Source: Actinophytocola algeriensis (GTDB lineage: Bacteria > Actinomycetota > Actinomycetes > Mycobacteriales > Pseudonocardiaceae). Taken from it: a stretch of 64,000 nt of DNA. Below, piece by piece: positions 43,642-52,647 of this stretch; position 1 is the stretch's first letter; every line of letters starts with the position of its first letter. The notes beneath the pieces were generated by a model. That model was given only the letters and a program-made list of their open reading frames with translations, was not told the DNA's origin and did no database searches. A program made the position numbers and the translations under genes. Location of the stretch: the NCBI RefSeq assembly GCF_014203735.1, contig NZ_JACHJQ010000008.1, positions 267,693-331,692 of the forward strand, read 5' to 3'.

Positions 43642-44457
43642 CTACGACCAGTTGCCCGCCAGCGGGACGTCGGTCGGGCCGCCGTACTGGACGGTCACGT
43701 CCGCGTTGCCGGGACTGTTGGCGTTGCGGAGGTAGAACGTCATGTTGGGGACCCGGTAGGTGCTGATCGTGTCGTACGGGTCGCCGTCCCAGTTGCCGAC
43801 GAGCGGGGTGTCGGCGGGCGCGCCGTACTTGACCGTGCCGTCCGCCGGTCCGTTCGAGTTGCTGTTGCGCAGGTAGAACGTCTGGTTCGGCACGCGGTAC
43901 GTGCCGATCGTGGTGGTGCCGTCGCCATCCCAGTCACCGGCGATCGGCACGTCGGCCGCGTTGCCCCACGCGAACGTGATGTCCGCGGGCCCGGTGGTGT
44001 TCGAGTTGCGCAGGTAGAAGAACCGGTTCTCGGGCCGGTACACACCGATGGTCGTGGTGCCGTTGCCGTCCCAGTCGCCGACGATCGGGACGTCGCCGCC
44101 GTTGCCGAACCTGGCGACGGCGTCCGCGTTGCCCCTCGTGTTGCTGTCGCGGAGGTAGAAGGTCCCGTTGCCAGGCCGGAAGGTCCCGATCGTGTCGATG
44201 CCGTCGCCGTTCCAGTCACCGGCGAGCGGGGTGTCGATGAACGCCCCGTACTGCACGGTGATGTCGGCCTGCCCCGGCGTGTTGGAGCCGCGCAGGTAGA
44301 AGGTCGCGTCGCTGACGCGGTACACGCCGATCGTCTGGGTTGTGTCCGCGGCCGGTCTCGGCTCGGGCGCCGGTGCCCCCGACGCGGTGGGTGCGAGAGC
44401 GACGGCGCCGCAGACGGCCGCCGTGGCGGCAGCGGCAGCACGCATGGTGGATTTCAT
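43642..44457 (-). CDS. Secreted FG-GAP/VCBS-like repeat protein
   Basis: A 271-residue exported protein. Signal peptide (1-28, ending ASGAPAPEP) and then five near-identical units of about 46 residues, each with IGxYRxxxxTFYLRxSN, GxAD and PLxGDWDGDGxDT. The DWDGDG loops are Ca2+-binding FG-GAP-like blades, so the protein probably forms a partial beta-propeller, perhaps a lectin or adhesion module without an enzyme. GGGGAGG precedes the ATG. Divergent from the next gene; 148 bp carry both promoters. High mutual identity of the repeats suggests recent unit duplication. Confidence 0.88.
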   Translation of the reverse strand: MKSTMRAAAAATAAVCGAVALAPTASGAPAPEPRPAADTTQTIGVYRVSDATFYLRGSNTPGQADITVQYGAFIDTPLAGDWNGDGIDTIGTFRPGNGTFYLRDSNTRGNADAVARFGNGGDVPIVGDWDGNGTTTIGVYRPENRFFYLRNSNTTGPADITFAWGNAADVPIAGDWDGDGTTTIGTYRVPNQTFYLRNSNSNGPADGTVKYGAPADTPLVGNWDGDPYDTISTYRVPNMTFYLRNANSPGNADVTVQYGGPTDVPLAGNWS

Positions 44458-44605
44458 GATTTCCTCCCCAGGATTTCCGGTGTTCCGGTGCCATGGGGGA
44501 CGTGTGGGGGGTGGCGGCGTTGCGTCGGCTTTGGCTATTGCCCGGCCGGGCAGATCCTCACTAACGTGTAGCACGATCTGTGAATTTCCGACCACAGGGG
44601 GCGTT

Positions 44606-45796
44606 ATGTCAGGACGCCGGATCGCCACACGTTCGGGACTCGCCGTCGCGGTGCTCGCCGCCGGGTTGCTCCTCGCCCCCGGTACCGCCGCCGCGGCCGT
44701 TCCGACCAACCTTCCCACCAGCCAGTACACCCTCAGCGCGAACTACGGCCAGTTCAACGCGATCAACACCGCACTCGTGTCGACGCTGGGCACCGCGTCC
44801 GTGCACACGGTGATGACGAACGCCAACCACGACCGCACGGGGCTGCCGTCGTCGTTCTCGATTCCGGGTCTGGAGACCGGTTTCCGGTTCGACAGCGCGG
44901 ACAACTCGGACTGCAGGAGCTACCCGCAGGGCATCACGACGAGCCGTGACGCGGTGGGCACGGCCGACAGCGGCAACTACGACGGCCACCAGCTGGTCGT
45001 GGTCAGCTGGTACACCGACGGCGCCTGCGGTGGCAGCACGGAACGCAGCAGGCTCACGATCGTCGACTGGGACGCCACGTACCCCAACAAGTACCGCAAG
45101 GTCCTGCTCGTCGAACCGACGGGAACCGCGACCACGCCGAACTTCAAGGACATCCCGATCCACGCGGGCGGAGTCTCCTGGTACGGCCACTACCTCTACG
45201 TCGCCGACACCGGGCGCGGGATGCGCGTGTTCGACATGCGCAAGATCCTCAAGACCAACACCGGCGGCACCGCGGACCAGATCGGCAGGCAGCCGAACGG
45301 CGCGTACTACGCCCACAACTACGCCTACGTGCTGCCGCAGGTCGGCACCATCACCTCGAACACCACGTCCGGCACGTCGCTGCGGTGGTCGACGATCTCG
45401 CTCGACCGGGTCAGCAGGTCGATGGTCGTGACGGAGTACACCTGCCAGTCGTGCACCAACTACCCGAAACGCGCACCGAGGGCGATCCGCTACCCGTTCG
45501 GCTCCGGCGGCACGTTCGCCGCGTCGACGACGGCGAGCCAGGCGCTCCAGCTGCCCTGGTACAACCTCAACGGCGTCGCGTCCCACAACGGGCGGTGGTG
45601 GTTCGCGTCATCCGGCCAGAAGCAGCTCTACTACTGGACACCGACCGCGGGCTCGACCACGTACGGCTGGGTGAGCGGCGCGGAAAGCATCTCCTACTGG
45701 GAGGACGACACCAACCCGGACCTGCTGTGGACGCTGCAGGAAGGGGTCGGCAACCGCAACGTGTTCGCGGTGACGCAGGCGACCTACGACGGCTGA
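44606..45796 (+). CDS. Secreted beta-propeller-like protein of unknown function
   Basis: A 396-residue exported protein. Signal peptide (1-30, ending AAAAVPTN). The mature part has strands typical of propeller blades: TGLPSSFSIPGLETGFRF, VSWYTDGACGGSTERSRLTI, GVSWYGHYLYVADTGRGMRV with an LVIVD-like FDMRKIL, and HNGRWWFASSGQKQLYYWTP. Four or more Cys. It resembles secreted proteins common in Streptomyces but I cannot name a function. CAGGGGG lies upstream of the ATG. Its end overlaps the DUF397 gene by 13 bp. Confidence 0.8.
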   Translation: MSGRRIATRSGLAVAVLAAGLLLAPGTAAAAVPTNLPTSQYTLSANYGQFNAINTALVSTLGTASVHTVMTNANHDRTGLPSSFSIPGLETGFRFDSADNSDCRSYPQGITTSRDAVGTADSGNYDGHQLVVVSWYTDGACGGSTERSRLTIVDWDATYPNKYRKVLLVEPTGTATTPNFKDIPIHAGGVSWYGHYLYVADTGRGMRVFDMRKILKTNTGGTADQIGRQPNGAYYAHNYAYVLPQVGTITSNTTSGTSLRWSTISLDRVSRSMVVTEYTCQSCTNYPKRAPRAIRYPFGSGGTFAASTTASQALQLPWYNLNGVASHNGRWWFASSGQKQLYYWTPTAGSTTYGWVSGAESISYWEDDTNPDLLWTLQEGVGNRNVFAVTQATYDG

Positions 45797-45984
45797 GGCA
45801 CGTCCTGGACGAGCCGGTGCCACGCGGCGGCGGGGACGGTCAGCATCGGGCCGTCGGTGTTCTTGGAGTCGCGGACCAGCACCCCGTCACTGGTAGATGG
45901 GGGTCGGTGGCTCCACGCCACCTCGACGCAGCTCGTTCCTTCGCCGCCGCTGTAGCTGCTCTTTCGCCAGGAGGTCTGCGACAC
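45784..45984 (-). CDS. DUF397 domain protein
   Basis: A 66-residue protein with the DUF397 signature SWRKSSYSGGEGTSCVEVAW, VLVRDSKNTDGPMLTV and AAWHRLV. These proteins are partners of XRE-DUF5753 regulators in the WhiJ-like systems that affect development in streptomycetes. The GTG start at 45984 follows a GAGGGAG. It overlaps the regulator gene by 98 bp in another frame, far more than usual. Confidence 0.88.
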   Translation of the reverse strand: MSQTSWRKSSYSGGEGTSCVEVAWSHRPPSTSDGVLVRDSKNTDGPMLTVPAAAWHRLVQDVPQPS

Positions 45985-46849
45985 GCCGTTGACTCCCTCG
46001 GTCGTACTCGTCGGCCAGACCGGCCGCGAACTCCCGGGATTGTCCCTCATTCAGGGCGACGTCCGCGAGCATGGGCATCAGCTCGCGGTAGCTGCGCACA
46101 TAGCCGGGATCGTCGATGATCAGGCCACCATCGCAGAGATTCTCCAGGTACACCATCGGGCGGTGCTCCTGGAACTCCATCAAATGAAACGCGCCGCCCA
46201 GCGCGGACCGCTCTCCCGCCGCACTGGGCACGACCCGCAGTGAAACGTGGTCCATCGCCGCGGTGAGCACCAGGTGCAGCAACTGCTCGTGCATAACCTG
46301 GTCGGAGCCGACCCGGAGCCGCAGTGCGTGCTCGTGGATGAAGAAGGTGAACCGCGCTGGATCGGGCAACGACAGAATTCGCCGTCGTTCCATCCGGGTA
46401 CGCACCGCGCCAGCCACCCGGTCCTCGTCGATGTCAGGTTTGACGGCGGTGACGAGCGCGCGGGCGTACTCGGGTGTCTGCAACAGGCCGTGGATCACTT
46501 GCGGCTCATAGATGATCGAATGCTCGGCCGACGACTCGTGGAAGATCAGCGACTGGAGTGACCCGTCGATCCGCTTGTCCGACAGGTAGTAGCCCTCCTG
46601 GCATTCGGCCACCCTGGCGAAGTCCACGATCGGCTGCACCTCGGACAGCCGCGCCCCGCACATCACCGTGTACTGGATGACGTCCGTCGTGGTCGACGGC
46701 CGCCGCCCGCTCTCCATGCGCGAGACCGTCGCAGGCGACCAGCCCAGCCTGCGTGCGAGCGCGTCCCCGCTCAGCCCTGCCTTCTCCCTGACGCGACGCA
46801 ACATCCCACCCAGTTCCCGGTAGGCGGCCGACGCGTGACGAATGCCCAT
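45887..46849 (-). CDS. XRE-family regulator with DUF5753 domain (WhiJ-like)
   Basis: A 320-residue regulator. HTH_31-type domain (about 12-70, RELGGMLRRVREKAGLSGDA, RRLGWSPATVSRMESGRR) and DUF5753 (about 100-285, SLIFHESSAEHSIIYEPQVI, GLLQTPEYARALV, VFHLMEF-type strands, VRSYRELMPMLADVAL). It acts with the DUF397 protein; the pair probably binds operators of developmental or metabolite genes. -10 TAGCGT lies 7 bases before ATG 46849 (leaderless). The last 40 residues (RGSQRRVADLLAKEQLQRRR...) run past the normal family end into the DUF397 gene and look like read-through sequence. Confidence 0.9.
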   Translation of the reverse strand: MGIRHASAAYRELGGMLRRVREKAGLSGDALARRLGWSPATVSRMESGRRPSTTTDVIQYTVMCGARLSEVQPIVDFARVAECQEGYYLSDKRIDGSLQSLIFHESSAEHSIIYEPQVIHGLLQTPEYARALVTAVKPDIDEDRVAGAVRTRMERRRILSLPDPARFTFFIHEHALRLRVGSDQVMHEQLLHLVLTAAMDHVSLRVVPSAAGERSALGGAFHLMEFQEHRPMVYLENLCDGGLIIDDPGYVRSYRELMPMLADVALNEGQSREFAAGLADEYDRGSQRRVADLLAKEQLQRRRRNELRRGGVEPPTPIYQ

Positions 46850-46958
46850 ACCGGTCACGCTATGACGAAGCACCGACAGAAAGCGGGGGCGCCGCGCCAG
46901 GTCCACCCCATGGTTGTACTCCGCCACAGGTCTTTCCCCGGTGGCAAGGCAGGAGGCG

Positions 46959-47423
46959 TCAGCGGCGGCGGGTGCCGAACAGGCCGCGGGTGATCTCGCG
47001 GCCGACGGTGCTCGCGGCCGACCGCAGGAACGACTTGACCGCCTTGTTGCCCATGACCTTCTCGGCGAACCCCGGTTCGTCCTCGTCCTTCCGCGCGGCT
47101 TCGGGCTTCTCCGCCGGTTTCCCAACAGGTTTCCCGGCCGGTTTCCCGGCCGGCGCGGCGGCCTTCTGTGCCATGCGCTCGTAGGCCGACTCCCGGTCGA
47201 CGGTCTCGGCGTACGTGCCGTGCAACGCCGACGCCGCGGCCGCCGCCTTGATGGCGTCGTCGCCTATGGTGCCCATCAGCGACCTCGGCGGCCGAAGCCG
47301 GGTCCACGCCACCGGCGTCGGCGCACCGGTCTCGCTCAGCACCGTCACGATCGCCTCGCCGATGCCCAGTGACGTCAGTGCCTTGTCCAGCTCGTAGTGC
47401 GGCGTCGTCGGGTACGTCTTCAC
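46959..47423 (-). pseudogene. C-terminal remnant of a HerA-like ATPase (DUF853)
   Basis: The 154-residue frame matches only the C-terminal part of DUF853/HerA-like helicases: VKTYPTTPHYELDKALTSLG, GEAIVTVLSETGAPTPVAWT, RLRPPRSLMGTIGDD, AYERMAQKA and the end EKVMGNKAVKSFLRSAASTV. The roughly 350-residue ATPase core with Walker A and B is absent. Directly upstream is the coding sequence of an MMPL protein in another frame, so the front of the gene was lost by deletion. A GTG (47423) could start translation, but no activity can remain. Includes a GKPAGKPVGKPAEKP Lys/Pro linker. Confidence 0.8.
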
Positions 47424-47426
47424 AGT

Positions 47427-49341
47427 CCGCGCCGATGGCGTCCTTCGTGGACCTGAGGCCCACCGCCTCGCGGATGCGGCTCACCACGAACACGTGGTAG
47501 TCCATCGACAGCCCGAACAACGTCACGAACAGGATCACCGGCAGCCACGCCGTGATGCCGCCCGTGGACGTGAAGCCGAGCAGACCCTCCGCCCAGGTGT
47601 TCTGGAACACCAGCACCAGCAGGCCGTACGCGGCACCCGCCGACAGCAGGTTCAGCCCGATGGCGGACAGCGCGATGACCGGGGCGCGGAACGCCCACAG
47701 CATCACCAGGAACGTCAGCAGCAGCACGAACCCGATCACCCACGGCAGCGCGCTGGTCATGGACTCGACGAAGTCGTTCTCCCCCGCGGTCTGGCCGCTC
47801 ACCGCGAACTCCGCGCCGGCGACCGCGCCGATCGTGGCGGGCAGCAGCGTGGCCCGCAGCCGCTCGAGCGACTGGTCGGCCTCGGCGGAGCCGCCGTCGT
47901 GCGGGATGCCCGCCGAGATCAGGTAGATCCGGCCGTCGCGCGCCGGCGTGACCTCCGGCGGCTGGTCGTGCGCGAAGCCGGGGTCGTCGGCGATGCGGTC
48001 GAGCAGCCTGCCGACCGCGGCCTCGCCGTCCGCCGTGGCCGACGCGGGCACCCGCACCGCGATCTGGTGCGACGCGCCGGTGCTCGGGAACGCCTCGGTC
48101 ATCCGGTCGTAGGACCGCATGATCGGGATGCTGCGCGGCAGGTCCGCCTCGGACGGCGCGTTGAGCGTCATGCCGAACGCGGGCACGGCGAGCGCCCCGA
48201 GCAGGCCGACCCCGACCACGAGCGTGGTCTTCGGCCGTTGCAGGCTCGGTCGCAGGACCGCACCCCAGAACTTCGACGTACCGGCGTTGTTCCGCATGGA
48301 AAGCCGCCACAGGAACGGGATCCTGGGCTTGTCGACCCACCGGCCGAGCTTCGCGAGCAGCGCGGGCAGGACGGTGATGGAGCCGATCATGGCGGCCAGG
48401 ACGACCATGATGGTGCCGACGGCGATCGAGGAGAACACGACGTCGTTGACCACGAACATGCCCGCCATCGCGACGGTGACGGCGATGCCGGAGACCACGA
48501 TCGCGTGCCCGGAGGTGGCGGCCGCGATCTCGACCGCGTCCACGTGCCCGGCGCCCTTCGCGCGTTCCTCGCGGTCGCGGCGCACGTAGAAGAGCGAGTA
48601 GTCCACGCCGACGGCCATGCCGATCAGCAGGATCATGCTGGCGGTGTTGTCGGTCGCGGGAATCAGGTGCGAGGCGAGTGCCGACAGCCCGAGCGCGGCC
48701 CCCACCGCGGACATCGCGAGCAGCACCGGCACACCGGCGGCGATCAGCGCACCGAAGACCACCAGCATGATCACCAGCGTGACCGGGATGCTGATCAGCT
48801 CGGCCTTCTGGAAGTCGTCCCCCAGCGTCTCGGTCAGCGCCTTGTCCAGCGACGCGCCGCCGACCTGTTCCACCCGCAGGTCGGGGTAGTCCTTCTGCAC
48901 GGCCGCGGTGGTGTCGAGCAGCGCGCCGACGCGGTCCTCCGCGGTCTCCCGGTCGCCCGCGATCGCCACGTTCACGAGCACCGCGGTGCCCTTCGGGGAC
49001 GGCACGGGGTCGCTCACGTCGCCCACGTCGCGCAGCCCGGACATCCCGGCACGCACGTCGTTCGCCGCGGCCGTGGCGCGAGCGGAGTCCAACTCGCCGT
49101 CACGGGCGGAGATCAGGACGTTCTCGGTCGCCGGGCGCGTGAACCCGGCCTCGTCGACGATGCTCTGGTAGGTGGCGAGCTCACCCGTCGGGTTGTCGTC
49201 GAAGTCGGCCTGCTTCGTGCCGACAGCCTGCCCCGCGCCGATGCAGATCGCCACGAACAGCAGCCAGGCGCCGATCGCGCGCCACGGGTGCTCGGCACTC
49301 CATCTGGCGACCCGCACGGTCAACAACGGCTTCCCCATCAT
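47427..49341 (-). pseudogene. Truncated MMPL/RND-family transporter
   Basis: About 635 residues of a MMPL-type exporter remain: MMGKPLLTVRVARWSAEHPW, first periplasmic loop, GMAVGVDYSLFYVRRDREER and, in the second half, LFGLSMDYHVFVVSRIREAV. Homology ends just after GLRSTKDAIGAD, where the last two or three transmembrane helices and the C-terminus should follow. The frame stays open to 46855 but reads the HerA remnant in the wrong frame, giving a Gly/Arg-rich tail. The loss of terminal helices makes function unlikely. GAGGGG precedes ATGATG at 49341. MMPL proteins export lipids or drugs. Confidence 0.8.
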
Positions 49342-49556
49342 GATCCCCTCGTTCCACGGTCTTCGTGCAGACCCAAGGTTCGAGCACGGGGCGGCTGCCG
49401 TGCTCCGGGCTTACCCGGGACCGGCCTCAGGGATCACCCTGAAACCCGGAGTGTGATGCGACGCTCCCGGAATGCAGCCGGATCAAGGCCAGGACCTGGG
49501 GAAAGGCCTTGCCTCAACGGTTTTGCGGAACGAGCCCCTTGTCCCGACGGCCTCGG

Positions 49557-49589
49557 CACCGTTACGGTGGCGACCTAGAACGTTTCAAG
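49557..49589 (+). promoter_or_regulatory. Two palindromes upstream of the rhamnosidase gene
   Basis: CACCGTTACGGTG (49557-49569) is a perfect 13-bp palindrome. CTAGAA-CGT-TTCAAG (49575-49589) is an inverted repeat with one mismatch, similar to operators of sugar-responsive LacI-family repressors. Both lie within 65 bp of the GH78 start. Confidence 0.4.
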
Positions 49590-49619
49590 ACGTGACTGCC
49601 GGTCACAGGAGGCTCGCCG

Positions 49620-52583
49620 ATGCGCCCCAGACCCGGTTCCCCCGTGCTCGCCGCGGTTCTCGTGTTCCTCGCGGCCCTCCTGACGCCCGGCGCCGCGCTC
49701 GCGGCCCCCGGCAACCACCCACCCGGCGCACCCGCCCGCCTGACGGTCGGCGATCTGACCGATCCACTCGCGGTGGAGGGTGCGCCGCGGTTCGGCTGGC
49801 TGCCGAGGGATCGCGACCGCGGCGAGGTGCAGACCGCCTACCAGGTCGTGGTCACCGGCGCGGACGGCGTCGTCTGGGACAGCGGCAGGGTCACCTCGTC
49901 ACGGCAGTCCTGGGTCGCCGGACCTGACCTCGAACCCGGCAGCACCTACCGCTGGACGGTGCGGACGTGGGACCGGCACGGTGTGCCGTCGCCCTACGCG
50001 CGGCCCGCGTCGTTCGACACCGCCCTGCGGGACGCCGACTGGTCGGGTGCGGCCTGGATCCGCCGCCCCGCCACGGGCAACGACGCCGCCAACGAGTGGA
50101 CGCTCGCACGGAAGGTCGTCCCGGTCGGCCGGGGGGAGATCGTGCGGGCCCGCGCCTACGTGTCGGCGACCAGCGACTGGGAACTGCTCGTCAACGGTGT
50201 CTCGGTCAGCCGCGGCAGCTCCTACGGCTACCCCGGTGAGGGCTACTACGACGTCACCGCGCTGACGAACCTGAAGCCGGGCGAGGCCGCGGTGATCGGC
50301 ATCCGCTACCACTACTGGACCTGCCGCTGCCAGGGCCGCGCCAACGGCCCGCAGTCACCGGAGGGCCCGTCCGGGCTGCTCGCCAAGATCGTCGTGGACC
50401 ACGCCGACGGCACTCGCGAGACCACCGTCTCGGACGGCTCGTGGCGGCTCACGAAGGACACCGCCCAGGACGTCACCACGCTGACCTACCGCAACTCCGA
50501 CGCCGGTGACCGTGTCGAGTACGTCGACGCCACGCGGGAGACCACCGGGTGGCACTCCCCCGGGTTCGACGACAGCGCGTGGACCGCCGCGACGGTCACC
50601 GGCCCGCACCCGAGGCCGAACCCGCCGAGCTGCACCGGCTACGGCTCCGCGCCGTGCGCGTTCACGCACCTGCGTCCCCAGCAGGCACACCTGCGGTACG
50701 AGACCGTCCACCCGGTGTCGGTGCGGCGGCTGCCCGACGGCACGGTCTTCGCGGACTTCGGCGAGGTCGTGGCCGCGGTCCCCCGGGTCCGCTTCGAGCA
50801 CGGCACCGCGGGCCACGCGGTCACCATGACGACGAGCTACCGCCGCACCAACAGCACGCTGACCGCCGCCACCGACGCCGGTGCGCGCAGCGTGTCGGTG
50901 GCGGCGACGGCGAACGTCCACCCCGGCGACGAGATCACCGTCGACGCCCCCGCCAACGGATATGGACCGGGTGCGCCGGAGACGCGCGTGGTCACCGCCG
51001 TCGATCCACAAGGGACGGTGGCGCTCGACCGGCCGCTGCGCCGGGCGCACGCCGCCGGAGCCTGGGTGGAGAACTCGCGGGCCGGGACGTCCGGGCTGGA
51101 CACCCAGGGCAGCGACATGCGGTTCCACTACACGCAGAAGGCGGGCGAGCAGGTCGCGCAGCCGTTCACGTACTGGGGCTGGCGGTACCTGGAGATCAGC
51201 GACCCCGGCGAGCACCTGTCCGCACGCGACATCGCGGCGGTGACGCAGGCGACCGACGTCGCTCCGGCCGAGGCGGCCACGTTCTCGAGCGACAACCCCA
51301 CGCTCGACGCGGTGTTCGACCTGATGGCGCACTCCGCGCTGTACTCGGCGCAGAACGTCTTCCTCGACACCCCGACCCGCGAGAAGGGCCAGTTCCTCGG
51401 CGACACGATCGACCAGTCGTTCGCGACCATGGAGGCCCTGCACGAGCGCGCCCTCACGCGGCAGGCGATCGTCGAGTTCATGGGCTCGCAGGACCGCTTC
51501 TGGCCGAACGGCGCGATGAACGCCGTCTACCCGAACGGTGACGGCAAGCGCGACATCCCCGACTACACGGAGATGTTCCCCGAGTGGGTCATGCGCTACC
51601 ACCTGCTGACCGGCGACGACGACCTCGTCCGGCAGGCGCTCCCGGCCATGCGGCGGGTGGCCGACTACATCTCGGCGGCGGTGGACAGCCGTGGGCTGGT
51701 GACGAACCTGCCCGGCGGTAGCGGGGCCTACGCGAACGGGATCATCGACTGGCCCGCACCGATGCGCTATGACTCGGTGATCACCGGCAACGCCAGCCGC
51801 ACGGTGGTCAACGCGCTGGCGGTCGGCGCCTTCCACGCGGTCGCGGACGGTGCCGAGGTCGTCGGCGACCCGGTGACCGCCGCCGAGTACCACCGGCGCG
51901 CGGCGGCGCTCACGGCCGCCATGAACGAGCACCTGACAGACCCGGCCACCGGCTACTACGCCGACGGGCTCACCGCCGACGGGCAGCGGATCCCCAACTC
52001 GTCGCAGCACGCGCAGAGCTTCCCCGTGGCGTACGGCGTCGCACCGGACCGCGACCACCTGGCCGCCTATATCGGTGACCTGGGCATGCGCCAGGGACCG
52101 ATGACGTTGCGGCAGCTGCTGTCCGCCGTTCCCCCGGAGACCGTCGTCCGGCTCCTCACCGACGCGACCGGCGAGGGCCCGGCGCAGGTCCTGGCCGAGG
52201 GCGGCACGTTCCTGTGGGAGCAGTGGCGGCCCGGCTGTCCCGTGGCCGGGTGCCGGGGCACGCAGGTCGACCAGAACAGCAGCGAGAGCCTCTCCCACGG
52301 GTGGGGTGCGGCCGGGATCAGCGCGATCCTCCAGTCGCTGCTGGGGTTGCGGGTGACCGGGCCGGGCGCGGAGACGCTCACGATCGCCCCGCCCGCGTCG
52401 GGTCTCGCCCATGCCCGCGGTACCGCGTGGACCCAGCGCGGCCCGGTGACCGTCGCGTGGCGGCGCGCCGCGGAGAAGTTCTCGGTGGACGTCACGCTGC
52501 CGGTGAACGTCACCGCGACGGTCGTGCTGCCCTCCGGTGAGCGGTTCACCGCCGGGTCGGGCCGCAGCCACTTCCAGTCCTAG
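49620..52583 (+). CDS. Secreted alpha-L-rhamnosidase (GH78)
   Basis: A 987-residue exported enzyme. Signal peptide (1-28), an Fn3-like N-domain (about 40-135, RFGWLPRDRDRGEVQTAYQV), Bac_rhamnosid_N (about 150-340, ARAYVSATSDWELLVNGVSV), a concanavalin-like domain, the (alpha/alpha)6 catalytic domain with NVFLDTPTREKGQFLGD and EWVMRYHLLTGDDDLV, and a C-terminal beta domain (LRVTGPGAETLTIAPPASG). It removes terminal alpha-L-rhamnose from plant rhamnogalacturonan or glycosides. AGGAGG precedes the ATG. A GH28 gene follows, consistent with pectin breakdown. Confidence 0.93.
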   Translation: MRPRPGSPVLAAVLVFLAALLTPGAALAAPGNHPPGAPARLTVGDLTDPLAVEGAPRFGWLPRDRDRGEVQTAYQVVVTGADGVVWDSGRVTSSRQSWVAGPDLEPGSTYRWTVRTWDRHGVPSPYARPASFDTALRDADWSGAAWIRRPATGNDAANEWTLARKVVPVGRGEIVRARAYVSATSDWELLVNGVSVSRGSSYGYPGEGYYDVTALTNLKPGEAAVIGIRYHYWTCRCQGRANGPQSPEGPSGLLAKIVVDHADGTRETTVSDGSWRLTKDTAQDVTTLTYRNSDAGDRVEYVDATRETTGWHSPGFDDSAWTAATVTGPHPRPNPPSCTGYGSAPCAFTHLRPQQAHLRYETVHPVSVRRLPDGTVFADFGEVVAAVPRVRFEHGTAGHAVTMTTSYRRTNSTLTAATDAGARSVSVAATANVHPGDEITVDAPANGYGPGAPETRVVTAVDPQGTVALDRPLRRAHAAGAWVENSRAGTSGLDTQGSDMRFHYTQKAGEQVAQPFTYWGWRYLEISDPGEHLSARDIAAVTQATDVAPAEAATFSSDNPTLDAVFDLMAHSALYSAQNVFLDTPTREKGQFLGDTIDQSFATMEALHERALTRQAIVEFMGSQDRFWPNGAMNAVYPNGDGKRDIPDYTEMFPEWVMRYHLLTGDDDLVRQALPAMRRVADYISAAVDSRGLVTNLPGGSGAYANGIIDWPAPMRYDSVITGNASRTVVNALAVGAFHAVADGAEVVGDPVTAAEYHRRAAALTAAMNEHLTDPATGYYADGLTADGQRIPNSSQHAQSFPVAYGVAPDRDHLAAYIGDLGMRQGPMTLRQLLSAVPPETVVRLLTDATGEGPAQVLAEGGTFLWEQWRPGCPVAGCRGTQVDQNSSESLSHGWGAAGISAILQSLLGLRVTGPGAETLTIAPPASGLAHARGTAWTQRGPVTVAWRRAAEKFSVDVTLPVNVTATVVLPSGERFTAGSGRSHFQS

Positions 52584-52635
52584 TGCTGTGTCCACTTGCG
52601 TTGGCCGAACCCGGCAATCCTCAGTGACACAGCAC
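52583..52635. repeat. MITE-like inverted repeat between GH78 and GH28 genes
   Basis: GTGCTGTGTC (52583-52592) is perfectly inverted as GACACAGCAC (52626-52635) around a 33-base middle; the pairing extends with one gap to CACT/AGTG. The left arm begins in the TAG stop of the rhamnosidase gene. It could be a tiny transposon-derived element or a terminator/attenuator. No target-site duplication is evident. Confidence 0.5.
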
Positions 52636-52647
52636 CAGGGAGCACAA

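Noticed and set aside
43642..44457. Regular repeats as a CRISPR-like array
   Set aside because: The period is about 138 bp, matching 46-residue protein repeats in an open frame with a signal peptide.
46855..49341. A single 828-residue MMPL protein
   Set aside because: The last 190 residues are an out-of-frame reading of the HerA-like remnant and match nothing; I treat it as two pseudogenes.
47494..49578. 694-residue plus-strand frame opposite MMPL
   Set aside because: No domains, His/Gln/Arg-rich shadow of the transporter codons.
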